Shown here: positions 1-8,441 of the stretch, piece by piece
Numbering within the stretch: the stretch's first letter is position 1
Layout: each line of letters begins with the position of its first letter
NCBI GenBank assembly: GCA_900617975.1
Contig: UZAE01001037.1
Coordinates: 1-15,698 of the forward strand
Direction: 5' to 3'
Source of the DNA: Rodentolepis nana
Taxonomy: Eukaryota; Platyhelminthes; Cestoda; Cyclophyllidea; Hymenolepididae
Length of the DNA stretch: 15,698 bases
Program-made: the position numbers and the translations under genes
The notes under the pieces: model-generated
What the model saw: only the letters and a program-made list of their open reading frames with translations
The model's database searches: none
What the model was told of the DNA's origin: nothing

Positions 1-211
1 AACCTGAGAATTGGTAGTACTTCAGTTTGTCATCCGAAATGTTTGATTCCATAATTGTGAAAATGTCTACATCATAGGTTTGTAGGATTTTCTGGACTTG
101 GATCTTCTTGCCCAGTGACATCCCTCCAGCATTCCACTGGAGGATCTGAAGACGTTGTGATTCGCCCTGACGAGGGTGATTTCTCTTATAGCCTTGTTTC
201 AAGCTAATCAT
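1..211 (-). CDS. N-terminus of LINE endonuclease/reverse transcriptase polyprotein (partial)
   Basis: Seventy codons are visible, from an ATG at 211 to the edge, with no stop. An in-frame TGA lies a few codons upstream and this is the first ATG after it, which decides the start. Residues 1-20 are a basic leader. From about residue 21 the protein reads LQILQWNAGGMS, then a helix-like stretch rich in K and Q, then DVDIFTIMESN. This is the usual start of the APE-type endonuclease (exonuclease-endonuclease-phosphatase fold) of non-LTR retrotransposons: the Asn of QWNAGG and the Glu of MESN sit where the metal-binding residues lie. In the family this domain nicks the target DNA to prime reverse transcription. 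The reverse transcriptase, and any RNase H, would lie beyond the left edge. No frameshift is seen here, but whether the whole copy is intact cannot be judged. The clade is not certain. Confidence 0.82.
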   Translation of the reverse strand, partial: MISLKQGYKRNHPRQGESQRLQILQWNAGGMSLGKKIQVQKILQTYDVDIFTIMESNISDDKLKYYQFSG

Positions 212-243
212 AATAAATCGAAGTCAAATCAAATGCCGAGTGG

Positions 244-314
244 TAGACTTTTTTGCCGCATGAAGATACGTTGTCCAGGGTGCAACACGTGGAGGTAAGT
301 CTATCGCGCACCCC
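244..314 (-). ncRNA. HDV-like self-cleaving ribozyme at the 5' end of the LINE
   Basis: On the minus strand, P1 is GGGGTGC with GCACCCT (six Watson-Crick pairs and one G-U). P2 is TAGACTT with AAGTCTA. L3 is TCCACGT. The P1.1/J strand is GGACAAC, P4 is GTAT with ATGC around a CTTC loop, and J4/2 is GGCAAAA with the expected catalytic C. P3 has one mismatch: ACC faces GTT, where the other copies have GGT. This copy may therefore be weak or dead although everything else is kept. HDV-like ribozymes at the 5' ends of LINEs (R2, RTE, L1Tc) are known to release the element RNA at its first nucleotide. Confidence 0.75.
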
Positions 315-564
315 GGCATCTTTAATAAGACTCTATTAAAATGATATATTCCTTTCCCACACGAATGGAATTTAAAAGCTTCGAGGATCTAATATTTTAG
401 TTAAATATTTTCCGCTTTAGAAAAATCTGAACAATTAAAATTGAGATGTCAAAATAAATTTATAATACAATTAATTACGAAGCGTTCTTTTATTAGGTTA
501 TAACAAGTTAGCATAATGCCACTTGCTGTATCACCCCTAAAAAATGTCTCTTAGTTTGTCAAGC

Positions 565-599
565 GAAGAGAGAGAGATAGAGGGAGAGACAGAGAGGTA
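565..599. repeat. GA-rich simple sequence
   Basis: An almost pure purine tract of AG dinucleotides interrupted by GATAG and GGGAGAGACAG. It looks like a decayed AG microsatellite. Confidence 0.7.
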
Positions 600-1381
600 G
601 AACTGCAAACTCTGCATTAAGTTACTATGTGAACCATTAGTTTAGCTGTTATTAGTCCTATTCAGTGTGATATATTTACATGAAATTGACTAATTTTATT
701 TCCACGTTGATTTATAGAAATTCGTAAAAATTTACCGAAAATCCAAACCTTTCATATAGTTCAACTCTGAGGCAATAACCGATTAGATTTGGAACAACAA
801 AACCTTAAACTTAAGAAAAACGAGAGATTGAATGACGTTATATAGGACATAACGAATCTGATCATTCGCAAAATTCAATTCAGTTATATTCCCTTGCTTC
901 AAAAAACAACTTCAAAGATTTCACCTTTGTGTAATAAGTTGAGAACAAATGTAGCGGGTTGCCACACGAACGAGCCTTGACTTTTCCTCAATAATCCCTT
1001 TGGCAAAATATCTTAGTAAGGAAAAACCTCTTAATGAGTTAAGCCATCTCAAGTGTATTGAAGAAATAGACGTATAGTGCTTTTGGCGTTTACTGAAGTT
1101 ATGATCATAGCAAACATGATTATCACAACTAAAATTAACATTAATAACTAAGTAGCTGAGAAGTCCTCTGTAAGCACGGCCACATAGCCAGAATATTCTG
1201 GTGCGCAGTTTAATCAATTAGGATCCAAGATAAATAGACAATAATAAAAGGTCGATTTAATAATCACTTATTCACGACATCTTATGTTGCTTTAATTTTA
1301 ATTTAATCTAATTTAAAGGCAAATTTCTCAAAAGTTCGCATTTGACGATGTTCTTACCGATAGTTATCTAAGAAGATAAAT

Positions 1382-1416
1382 AAAGAGAAGGTAGAAGAAG
1401 GGGAAGAGGGGGGGGG
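1382..1416. repeat. Purine tract ending in a G run
   Basis: A run of A and G with one T, finishing in nine consecutive G. Such tracts can form triplex or G-rich structures and are prone to length change. No function is implied. Confidence 0.6.
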
Positions 1417-1952
1417 TGGTTTTAAATTTTAAAATTTATAAAAGAATCTAAAACTTTAGACTTCACTCTGCAATTTTATCTATTGATGCTTGAGTCTGAT
1501 AACTATGTCCTTTCAAAGTTCGATGACGTGGTTATCAGAGGGGCTTATTATTAGTCGTAAACAAACGAAAGTGGATTGGTTTATTATTTAATAAATAATT
1601 TCAACTAGAATAATTCTTTTCCTATTTTAAAACTTAATTAACTCTAAAGGATCGAATCGGTTTTTTTGTTAACTTAGAGAGACTTTCTACTTTTGCCATT
1701 AGTTATGAAGTCCATTTAAAAAGATTTAGAAGTCTCAGGAAACGTAAGCATCTAGTTTATTTGTGCTTAGTACTTAAGTATGCCATGTGCAGTATTGCCG
1801 TTAATTTATCCGCACCACATAAACTGAGTTTGTTTAAACAAACCTAATTCGTAGTGTAAACACTAGCGCATGCTAACTTCAATTCTGTAAACACACACAG
1901 TCATGGTCGCTCAGGAAACTACCTAACCATGTGTTTATTTATTGGTCTGTCA

Positions 1953-1965
1953 TCTCTCTCTCTCT
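1953..1965. repeat. Short CT microsatellite
   Basis: TCTCTCTCTCTCT followed by GTAGG. It looks superficially like a splice acceptor, but the sequence after it meets a stop within a few codons of the nearby ATG, so I do not call an exon. Confidence 0.6.
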
Positions 1966-2562
1966 GTAGGACCATGTCCGAACTGCCAAAGTAGGGTATT
2001 GCTAAACTTGAATTGGATGGTTTTCAAGAATTTTGAAATCCATTTGCGTAGCACTATTTTTCAGTGATATTTTTTTTCAAAATGCAAGAATTTTCACTCT
2101 TAATAAATATAGATATCATATATATTGCTTTACAAGTACAAGATTTTATTCCTGCAGGATTGAGATAATTGTTGACAAAGGACCCAAAATCTTCGTCCCA
2201 TATCAAGATCATAGCGTTTGCTTTGTCGGCATTAGACATAGGTAGTGATGCTTATTTAACACTAGGTCGGAAGATAAACAAAGGCTTCTACGAAATACAA
2301 ACACGATCCCTCTACTATTTCATTCAATTAATTTTGCTTACAGCCTTATTCAGTTTGTTAAATGCATGAAAGACTTAGATTGTGCCCAATGTCTCTTGCC
2401 AGTCCTCCTTGTCATTAAAAATTGGCCATCATGTTTGCGCGAATAGAATAGATTACGTGAGTTCTCACTTTGTGTAAGTGAACTCTGATTCACCTCCTTG
2501 TCAGAAATGGAGCTAGGATCAGGAGTTTTTCAAATGGAACTGCACTAGCTTTTTAGATATTT

Positions 2563-2578
2563 AACCATGTGGATAGGT
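2563..2578 (+). repeat. Left target site duplication of the LINE copy at 2579
   Basis: AACCATGTGGATAGGT here matches AACCATGTGGATGGGT at 3383-3398: 16 bases with one A/G difference. The pair brackets exactly the LINE coding and 3' UTR sequence. Confidence 0.8.
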
Positions 2579-3274
2579 GTGGCACTCTCCAAAATAGCCG
2601 ACTGGCCAAGATTCGAAGCCGTTGCTGAGTTTAGACTATGTACCGGACACGATTGCTTAGCAAAACATCTTCACAGATTGGGAGTATACACTCAACCCAA
2701 TCAAAACACCTTCACAGATTGAGAGTATACACTCAACCCACATATACTCTATGTAACCTACAGGAGGAAATGGAGAAGTCCCACCTGTCTATGTGACCTA
2801 CAGGAGGAAACGGAGAAGACCCACCATATGTAACCTACATGAGGAAATGGAGAAGACCCATCTGATCTGTAACCTACAGGAGGAAATGGAGAAGACCCAC
2901 CTGATGTGAAACCTACAGGAGGAAATGGAGAAGACCCATCTGATTCTCTACAGGAGAAAATGGAGAAGACCCACCTGATTCGGTGTTCAAAGGAGGAAAT
3001 GGAGAAGACCCACCTGATTCGGTGTCTAGCGATCAACCCACATGCCCTCTATGTAACCTACAGGAGGAAATCTGGCGAAGCACCTTCACAGATTAGGAGT
3101 ATACAATCAAAACATCTTCACAGATTGGGAGTATACACTCAACCCACACGCCCTCTAGGTAACCTACAAGAGGAAATGGAGAAGACCTACCTGATTCGAT
3201 GTCCAGGCCTAAAGACAACGACGGAAACCCAGAGATACTGGGAAGCAAGAAGACGGCTAATGAACTGTTATTAA
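2579..3274 (+). pseudogene. C-terminus of LINE reverse transcriptase polyprotein, broken by internal tandem duplications
   Basis: The first 40 codons (2579-2698) are open. They include AVAEFRLCTGHDCLAKHL, then HRLGVYTQP, typical of the region after the reverse transcriptase (or RNase H) domain in LINE proteins. The last part, from about 3113 to the stop at 3272-3274, repeats HLHRLGVYTQP. It then gives a knuckle of the form C-x2-C-x9-H-x3-C (consensus CPLCNLQEEMEKTHLIRC) and ends in KTTTETQRYWEARRRLMNCY. In this last copy the first two Cys and the His have changed (RPLG, KTY), so the knuckle is damaged. Between the two parts lie repeated copies of the same codons in shifting frames with stops, so no full protein can be made. 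In the family this C-terminal zinc-binding segment is thought to contact nucleic acid. Open frames on both strands across the array are by-products of the repeat. Confidence 0.8.
2747..3025 (+). repeat. Minisatellite of about 39-bp units derived from LINE zinc-knuckle codons
   Basis: Seven tandem units. The shared core GAGGAAATGGAGAAGACC starts at 2764, 2804, 2841, 2880, 2919, 2954 and 2993, giving spacings of 40, 37, 39, 39, 35 and 39. Two dispersed copies follow at 3064 (cut short) and 3170. A larger segment encoding HLHRLGVYTQP also recurs, starting at 2666, 2707, 3081 and 3113, with a CAATCAAAAC junction seen near 2698-2706 and 3105-3112. The ancestral segment is the 54-nt stretch encoding the C-x2-C-x9-H-x3-C knuckle. 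The array units lack about 15 nt of it. Confidence 0.85.
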
Positions 3275-3382
3275 TTAACTGCTATAAATGTACCCCCCAC
3301 CCCTGGGGGAAGCTGAAGTCAAAGATTAAGGGCTAATGATAAATATCACAAAGCCTGCCATTTGAAATAATAATATAATAAA

Positions 3383-3398
3383 AACCATGTGGATGGGT
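3383..3398 (+). repeat. Right target site duplication of the LINE copy at 2579
   Basis: Partner of the 16-bp sequence at 2563-2578, with one difference. It directly follows the A/T-rich tail. Confidence 0.8.
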
Positions 3399-4388
3399 AG
3401 AATTATTATCATCAAGCGGATAAATACCAAAAAATCGTTTGAAAATGCAACTCTTTATAGTCTGATACGAAAATATTTCTATTAGCCTATGCATATTTGA
3501 GAATAAATCAAGATTTTATATGAATCATGAGACAACTTGAATGATCATTTTACCAATTCAGTACATATTAAATATTTTCTAAACATAATTTAATCTTACT
3601 AACCGTTTTGTAAAGAATTTACTGTTTATTATAATAAATGAAGGAATCTGCTCAATTAATGAACGTTAGGGTGAATAACTATGAGTCTTCTGGTTTTCTT
3701 TTCCACCTTTAAGTGAACAGTCTTAATTTTCGTAGGTCAAGGTCAATGGGACTTCCACAAAATTAGCAGATTACGAGGGGAAAATAATGCTCAATTCTAA
3801 AAAACCTGAAAAAATAATTGCATTTTAAAGTTTTTACAAAATTTCATTGTTTGCTTGAGTGACAAGATGATCTTTAAAATGTGAATTCAAGTTCGTGATA
3901 GTGGAAATGCTCTCCACCGTCATTTTTGTATTCCTTTCAGTATCTTCAATTAATTCATCTAAAATTTAGTCTTTCGGCTTAGTTTGTCACTTTTGCATAC
4001 AACCATTCGATAACCTTTGGGCAGGAATCTCCTTCAATTTAAAGAATTTGAAATTACTTCAAAATTTTTCGATGAACCTTCGTTTTAAATGAAGGTAAAG
4101 CTGAAAATTACGACAATAGCCTCAAATTCATAAACCCTTAATTTTGTTATCGCTTATCCGAAATTATAGTTCATTTTCACAATAAATTTTCCTCATATGT
4201 GCTTAAACTTACATTGATTTTTAAACCTAATTGCATGTTAGCGTTTCATATGATACAAAATATGCCCCCTAATTTCTCACATCTCAAGCCTTTATTTAAT
4301 TTAATATTTTTCTAATAGACGGCATTCAAATTTAAAGAGATAAGGTGTTTTAAATTATTGTGACACTATCATATTTTGTTGTAGTGCA

Positions 4389-4431
4389 TTAAGTTTCGTT
4401 TTCTGTTGTAAAAGCAGAAAACTAAAGTTAA
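4389..4431. repeat. Imperfect 17-bp inverted repeat (hairpin)
   Basis: TTAAGTTTCGTTTTCTG at 4389-4405 faces CAGAAAACTAAAGTTAA at 4415-4431 across a 9-nt loop. Fifteen of 17 positions pair, and the inner 8 bp are perfect. It could be the remnant of a small inverted-repeat element or chance; no TSD is seen. Confidence 0.5.
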
Positions 4432-5879
4432 ATGACAAGCTACATCAGCCAACAGTATTATCTAGTTCGCATTAAACTTCAGTTAAAAGTCGTGATACGG
4501 ATATAAAGTAATATTCGTCCTTCAAATTTTAAAAGTTAAATATGTTATTAATTATTGATTATTAACATGCTGGATTATTTATAAAAAAATATTACTTAAA
4601 GATATTTAGTGATTAAAGTTGAGTAAATCTGCTCTTACTTTTGAGCAGGGTTCATCGCTACTTAAATCACCAAACATTTTGAGTTTGATTTATGTATAAA
4701 ATTTAGCCTTATGTTCGCCAGATTTTTTTTAAGGACTTCATTTAGTGAAAAATTGGCATTTTTATTTTTATTACTTGTCAAAGTCATCATGAACATCATG
4801 CAGTTCCTCACATTTCGTATTTTAATTTCCACGATTGGTCGAATAATTAAATTCACAATATTTCATCCCTCAGTAAATTGTAGCAGAACTATTACCCCTC
4901 AAGAGACTATTTTCACAACATTAAAACTGTTCTAATTGAAAAATTTTCTCCAAGTTCAACTTTTTGTTGATACAAAATTTTGTTAAAATTCTTCCATCAA
5001 AGGTGGGATGAAGAGGTGGAGGCAAGCGACAAGTCGTTTGCACTTTGTCGGGTCTTGGAAAATATTTAAAATTAGAATTCATAGGCAAAGGAAGCAGAGT
5101 AATTATCAAAACCTTTAGATTGAAATAATGTGTAGTCTTAGTTATTTCTTTTTTTTCAATTATTTTTATTGATGTTCCATGAATAAAGACAAGACAAAAT
5201 ATAAACTTCCGCTGAAATTACATTCCACAAACCACTTTAAAGCAATCTTAATATTCGATAAGCTTTTGAGGATTTGGCAAGCAGTTACTTGGCCAAAAAA
5301 AAGTGGAAAGGCAAATCTTTAAATAAACTGACAAGACTCTTGCACTAAAGCTGAAAGTAAGCCAATCAGCTTGTGACTTCATATATGTTTCATACAGCCA
5401 AATGTACTTTTAAAGTAGGCACCAAGCTCACTTTTATTACTTAGTTTCGTGTTTGTACCACCTGTTTCTTCAGTCAGTCCAGTCTGAACATGTAATTAAG
5501 GCAGTAATTTCCTCTAAAAATGCTTTAAGTCCGACTGCACAGCTTCCAAGACAAAACGTGCTTCAAGACAATTATGAAATATACGAAGTCAATTTTGATT
5601 GTACAGAATATCGATTTTCCCATTTTGCCTCGAGAAATTGAAGCAACAACTTTCTGGCTCAACTTTACAGTCTATAAGCGCAAAAAGTATTCATGTACTT
5701 TTAACTGATTTATCAGAGTCAAGGAAGTTCTTCAAATTGACTTTAAATACTTTCTTTTTTGAGATAATGTCATTCACACTGAGGTTCTGCAATCTAACTT
5801 AACGTCGCGAATGTTAATTTAGAATAGACTCTCACTTAATGGTTCTCGAGGGGGGCATTGTGACTTCAACAAGAGAGTA

Positions 5880-5902
5880 GGGGTGGGGTGGGGGGGGGTG
5901 GG
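5880..5902 (+). other. Predicted G-quadruplex motif
   Basis: Four or more G runs (4, 4, 9 and 3) separated by single T residues. One-nucleotide loops are the most favourable arrangement for an intramolecular G-quadruplex. No gene lies near it, so no role can be assigned. Confidence 0.65.
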
Positions 5903-6521
5903 AAGAACTGTCATTTCGTGCTTAAATGCACATACACACACAGACACAAGTTGAGGTCAATGAAAATTGTACCAACGCTGATGATTTTTCCACTTTTACG
6001 CTTTTATCAACCTTTACAATATAAGTTGGTAGATTAAATTGAAACTTTGTAACCTCATTTACTTTCTTGTTAGTTTATTTTATAATTTCACACAACGGGC
6101 GAAATGTACCGTAATTGTTGGTCTTTACCTAGTGTGATTACGATTTAATTAAGTAAGACACTTGCTTAGTCATTTGTTATTAGAGAAGTTGGGTGATTGT
6201 AGACAACGTGGGAGTCACTACTCTGCTTAGATAATTGCCTTGAAATGAGTTAACGTAAAAGACGACAGTGCGAATAAAGCATATTTGAAGCCAACATCAT
6301 TCGCTTTGAGATGGTATGTTAATTATAATGAGTCTCTCAATCTATTCCATAGCCCTTCTAACTGGCAAAAATTAAAAGAAACCACATCTTACTTACATTT
6401 AAGAGATAAAAAACGTTAAATATTGCAAAACTTTCGTAATTGATCAAACTACTTATATAATATTTTAAAATGGGAGAAAAATCTTAATTATTGAAAATAG
6501 CTTAGGAGGAATAGGGAAGGT

Positions 6522-6845
6522 AAATTTGTTTATATCAAATGGCAAGCGTTTTGATTTCTATCATTAGACCTTTAGTTGATTTCAGGCTCCACAGAGGGGA
6601 AAGAACATCAAAGTGAGAAAAATTCGAGGGGGGGGGGAACAGAAGAGTATTTTAAAGATGTAAAAGAGACAGACACAAAGGTAGAAAAAAGGTGAGGTGA
6701 GTACTGTGAAAGTAGTAAAATGTGGCATACAGTGGGGTGATGGTAGTTTGAAGTCAGAAGTCAACTGCCAGTTAATAGACTTTTTGCCGTATGAGAATAC
6801 GTTACTCGGGGTGCACCACGTGGAGGTAAGTCAATCGCATACCCC
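6522..6845 (-). mobile_element. Short non-autonomous LINE-derived repeat (copy at 6845)
   Basis: On the minus strand it starts at GGGGTATGCG (6845). It passes through the ribozyme-like leader, a pyrimidine-rich middle, and GAAATCAACTAAAGG, and ends in GCTTGCCATTTGATATAAAC. Both ends match the LINE family. The left limit is approximate because I found no clear TSD. The pyrimidine-rich strand stays open for about 60 codons in one frame; I treat this as a result of composition, not as a gene. Confidence 0.8.
6775..6845 (-). ncRNA. HDV-like ribozyme, partly decayed
   Basis: P3 (ACC/GGT), L3 (TCCACGT), P4 (GTAT/ATAC with a TCTC loop) and the GGCAAAAAG strand with the catalytic C are intact. P1 has an A-C mismatch and a terminal wobble (GGGGTAT with GCACCCC). 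P2 has one mismatch (TTGACTT). The P1.1 GG has become GA. These changes make activity doubtful. Confidence 0.65.
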
Positions 6846-8360
6846 AGAAAATGTCGGATCGCAAGGCAGGCGGTGTAGACGATTTCATTTGCAACAAAGT
6901 ATCCCAGCCCCTATGCCGTCGGTGGAATAGGGAAGATTGCAATCGTTAATTAAATCATTGCATGTGACTTCGCGTGGTTAGTGCTCGGGGTACCTTGTTT
7001 AATTTTAGGGCATCTCAACAGGCGCTGATACAATATGACATGAGGGATGAAGAGTAAAAATAATGTTCTCCGAATATCATATGAAGTGGCACATTTTTTT
7101 CTTACTAAAGCTTATTGTGAATAAGATAAAGTATTCTGTCTTCGATATAATTAAAGGGATACCTTTATAAATTGATCAACTTAATCGTATTCCCTCAATC
7201 CTTCATCTACACCTTTGAGCTCTTAATTTAATTGGCGTTAATTTTGACTTGTCAATTAATTTCTTAGCATTTCTTGCTGTTGACCAATTCCCGACAATCC
7301 AAGTGAAATAATTCTAATCAATAATGGAAAATGTCATAGAATGGTTATCTGGTAAGTCTTACCATTCCAATACCACATTTCATTGCTGTTGTCAATTCCA
7401 ATTTCCTAGACCGTAAAGCAAATACGTCACTTTGACCCTGGGAAATATGAAAAACTCCAAAATCAATGATAAGAAAGGTCATTTAATTTGGCGCTCGACA
7501 AAATTAGGGCGATATTTTTATTAAATTAAGTTGTTTATGCATATTATTCGTGGTAACAATAGCTTAGATTTCATGAGCAATTTGATCAAATACTGATTTG
7601 TAAAATGAAGGTTGCTTAAAAGTTGATGAACGTGTATTTACAACATTAATATATTCCTATTCATGAACTCGGGAAAGCCAACATTTCGTTTTTATAAGGG
7701 CTGCGATTTTTTAACTATCAATTACAGGAACTCAATACTTACTTTAAGTAGAATTAAATAATTATTAGACCTGTAATGAAACATATCAAATGATTATAAC
7801 TTGACGGTATTTAAATTGCAAGTATGCCTGGAAAATTAACTTAAAGGTTATTTAAACAGGCAACTTTTTGGATTTGAAACTTATTTAAAGCCCAACTCCT
7901 ACAAAGCTCAACCGTCCACACGTTTGATAGAAATACATAGCACTTTGGTCATAAATACAGAGAAAAAATATTCATTATTTTTATTACATTTAGTAAGGAG
8001 TCTATTAAAGCTACTTGAAACAGGGAATCTCAAGCACAAAACTTTTTTTTTAAAAATTTTACTTGAATAAACGTATTCCGTTATTTTTTCACTTTAGGTG
8101 TAATAGAGAGGCAAGTTGGTTGATAGAGATGGTGTTTAGGGGTCTTTGTAAGTTTTACGGCTTGCGATTCGTTAAAAGGGTGCCTTAGAGGTGTTGGAGA
8201 GACAATTATGCACTGCGATTATGACGAATTAGATATATTAGCACTAATTTAAGTTATTCATAACAATTAAAATAAGTAACTACCAACTTTAAGAAAGACG
8301 AATGATTCATCTCATCAAATCTTACTGAAACGTATTTAGTTCCAAGTTTATTCATGTTCT
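6846..8360. other. Non-coding stretch without recognisable gene
   Basis: The first ~140 bases (6848-6990) are richer in G and C than the surroundings, with nothing recognisable. The rest is AT-rich with stops in every frame. A small palindrome with the core GGTAAGTCTTACC lies at 7351-7363. Confidence 0.55.
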
Positions 8361-8373
8361 ATGATAAAAGCGT
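8361..8373 (+). repeat. Left target site duplication of the tail fragment
   Basis: ATGATAAAAGCGT here matches ATGATGAAAGCAT at 8429-8441: 13 bases with two differences. Confidence 0.6.
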
Positions 8374-8428
8374 GGGCTAGTGATAAATATCACAAGGCCT
8401 GCCATTTGATATAAATAAAATGATTATA
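8374..8428 (+). mobile_element. 5'-truncated 3' tail of the LINE/short-repeat family
   Basis: Only the last 55 bp are present: GGGCTAGTGATA, a stem closed as GTGATA/TATCAC around AA, GGCCTGCCATTTGATATAAA and an A/T tail. It lies between 13-bp direct repeats. It cannot be assigned to the LINE or to the short elements because they share this segment. Confidence 0.75.
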
Positions 8429-8441
8429 ATGATGAAAGCAT
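8429..8441 (+). repeat. Right target site duplication of the tail fragment
   Basis: Partner of 8361-8373. Confidence 0.6.

Larger units (their letters stand above)
1..314 (-). mobile_element. 5' end of a LINE retrotransposon, running off the left edge
   Basis: Read on the minus strand, this begins with GGGGTGC at 314. It continues through a ribozyme-like leader of about 100 nt to a start codon at 211 and an endonuclease-type open frame. The leader matches the first ~110 nt of the short repeats elsewhere in the window, including the sequence around the ATG (compare the CCATGATC of the copy at 11300). The window edge cuts the element, so its length, tail and TSD cannot be seen. Because the leader starts at the same base as the short copies, the 5' end looks complete rather than truncated. 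Confidence 0.85.
315..2562. other. Non-coding stretch without recognisable gene
   Basis: AT-rich sequence with frequent stops in all frames; the longest open frames (under 100 codons) resemble nothing I know. It holds a GA-rich tract near 565-599, a purine tract ending in a run of nine G near 1382-1416, and a short CT tract at 1953-1965. I see no copy of the repeat family, no tRNA-like box B and no convincing exon. Confidence 0.6.
2579..3382 (+). mobile_element. 5'-truncated LINE copy with expanded zinc-knuckle codons
   Basis: Begins abruptly inside the LINE coding frame, directly after the left TSD. It runs through the C-terminal codons, the stop at 3272-3274, and a 3' UTR of about 85 nt, ending in a TAA/TA-rich tail just before the right TSD. 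The 3' UTR from about 3310 matches the 3' ends of the short repeats (GGCTAATGATA, then GCCTGCCATTTGA). It contains the TGATA/TATCA stem-loop at 3337-3348. This ties the coding family to the short repeats. Truncation at the 5' end and flanking TSDs are the usual marks of target-primed reverse transcription. The internal minisatellite is not part of the ordinary element. Confidence 0.85.
3399..6521. other. Non-coding stretch without recognisable gene
   Basis: AT-rich, with stops in all frames. Open frames of 60-74 codons at 4662-5109 and 5453-5802 overlap on both strands and carry no recognisable motif. The notable structures are the hairpin at 4389-4431 and the G-rich motif at 5880-5902, followed by a short CA tract near 5930-5945. 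Confidence 0.6.

Noticed and set aside
244..314. Hepatitis delta-like virus sequence
   Set aside because: Only the ribozyme fold is shared. It sits at the 5' end of LINE-family elements with TSDs, and no viral coding sequence is present.
921..1217. A 98-codon minus-strand frame
   Set aside because: No domain, no homologous feel, no supporting context; the length is within chance for a 15-kb window read in six frames.
1495..1539. Inverted repeat TCTGATAAC / GTTATCAGA with a 27-nt gap
   Set aside because: A 9-bp match at this spacing is expected a few times by chance in 15 kb.
1953..1995. CT tract, then GTAGGACCATG, as a splice acceptor with a first coding exon
   Set aside because: The ATG frame stops after six codons, and nothing downstream reads as protein.
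2758..3036. A 92-codon minus-strand frame with repeated WVFSI/SSPFPPVG motifs
   Set aside because: It is the antisense reading of the minisatellite derived from LINE codons; a repeat unit near a multiple of three opens frames on both strands.
6582..6764. Open frames of about 60 codons in the same frame of several short copies (6582-6764 -, 11819-12007 -, 15349-15585 +) with similar peptides
   Set aside because: The strand is pyrimidine-rich, so stops are rare in it. The peptides are similar because the DNA is a repeat. The start codons differ and the frames end in unrelated places. No motif supports a protein.
6522..6845. tRNA-derived SINE as an alternative identity for the short repeats
   Set aside because: No A box or B box of a Pol III promoter could be found near the 5' end, and that end is instead shared with the LINE leader.
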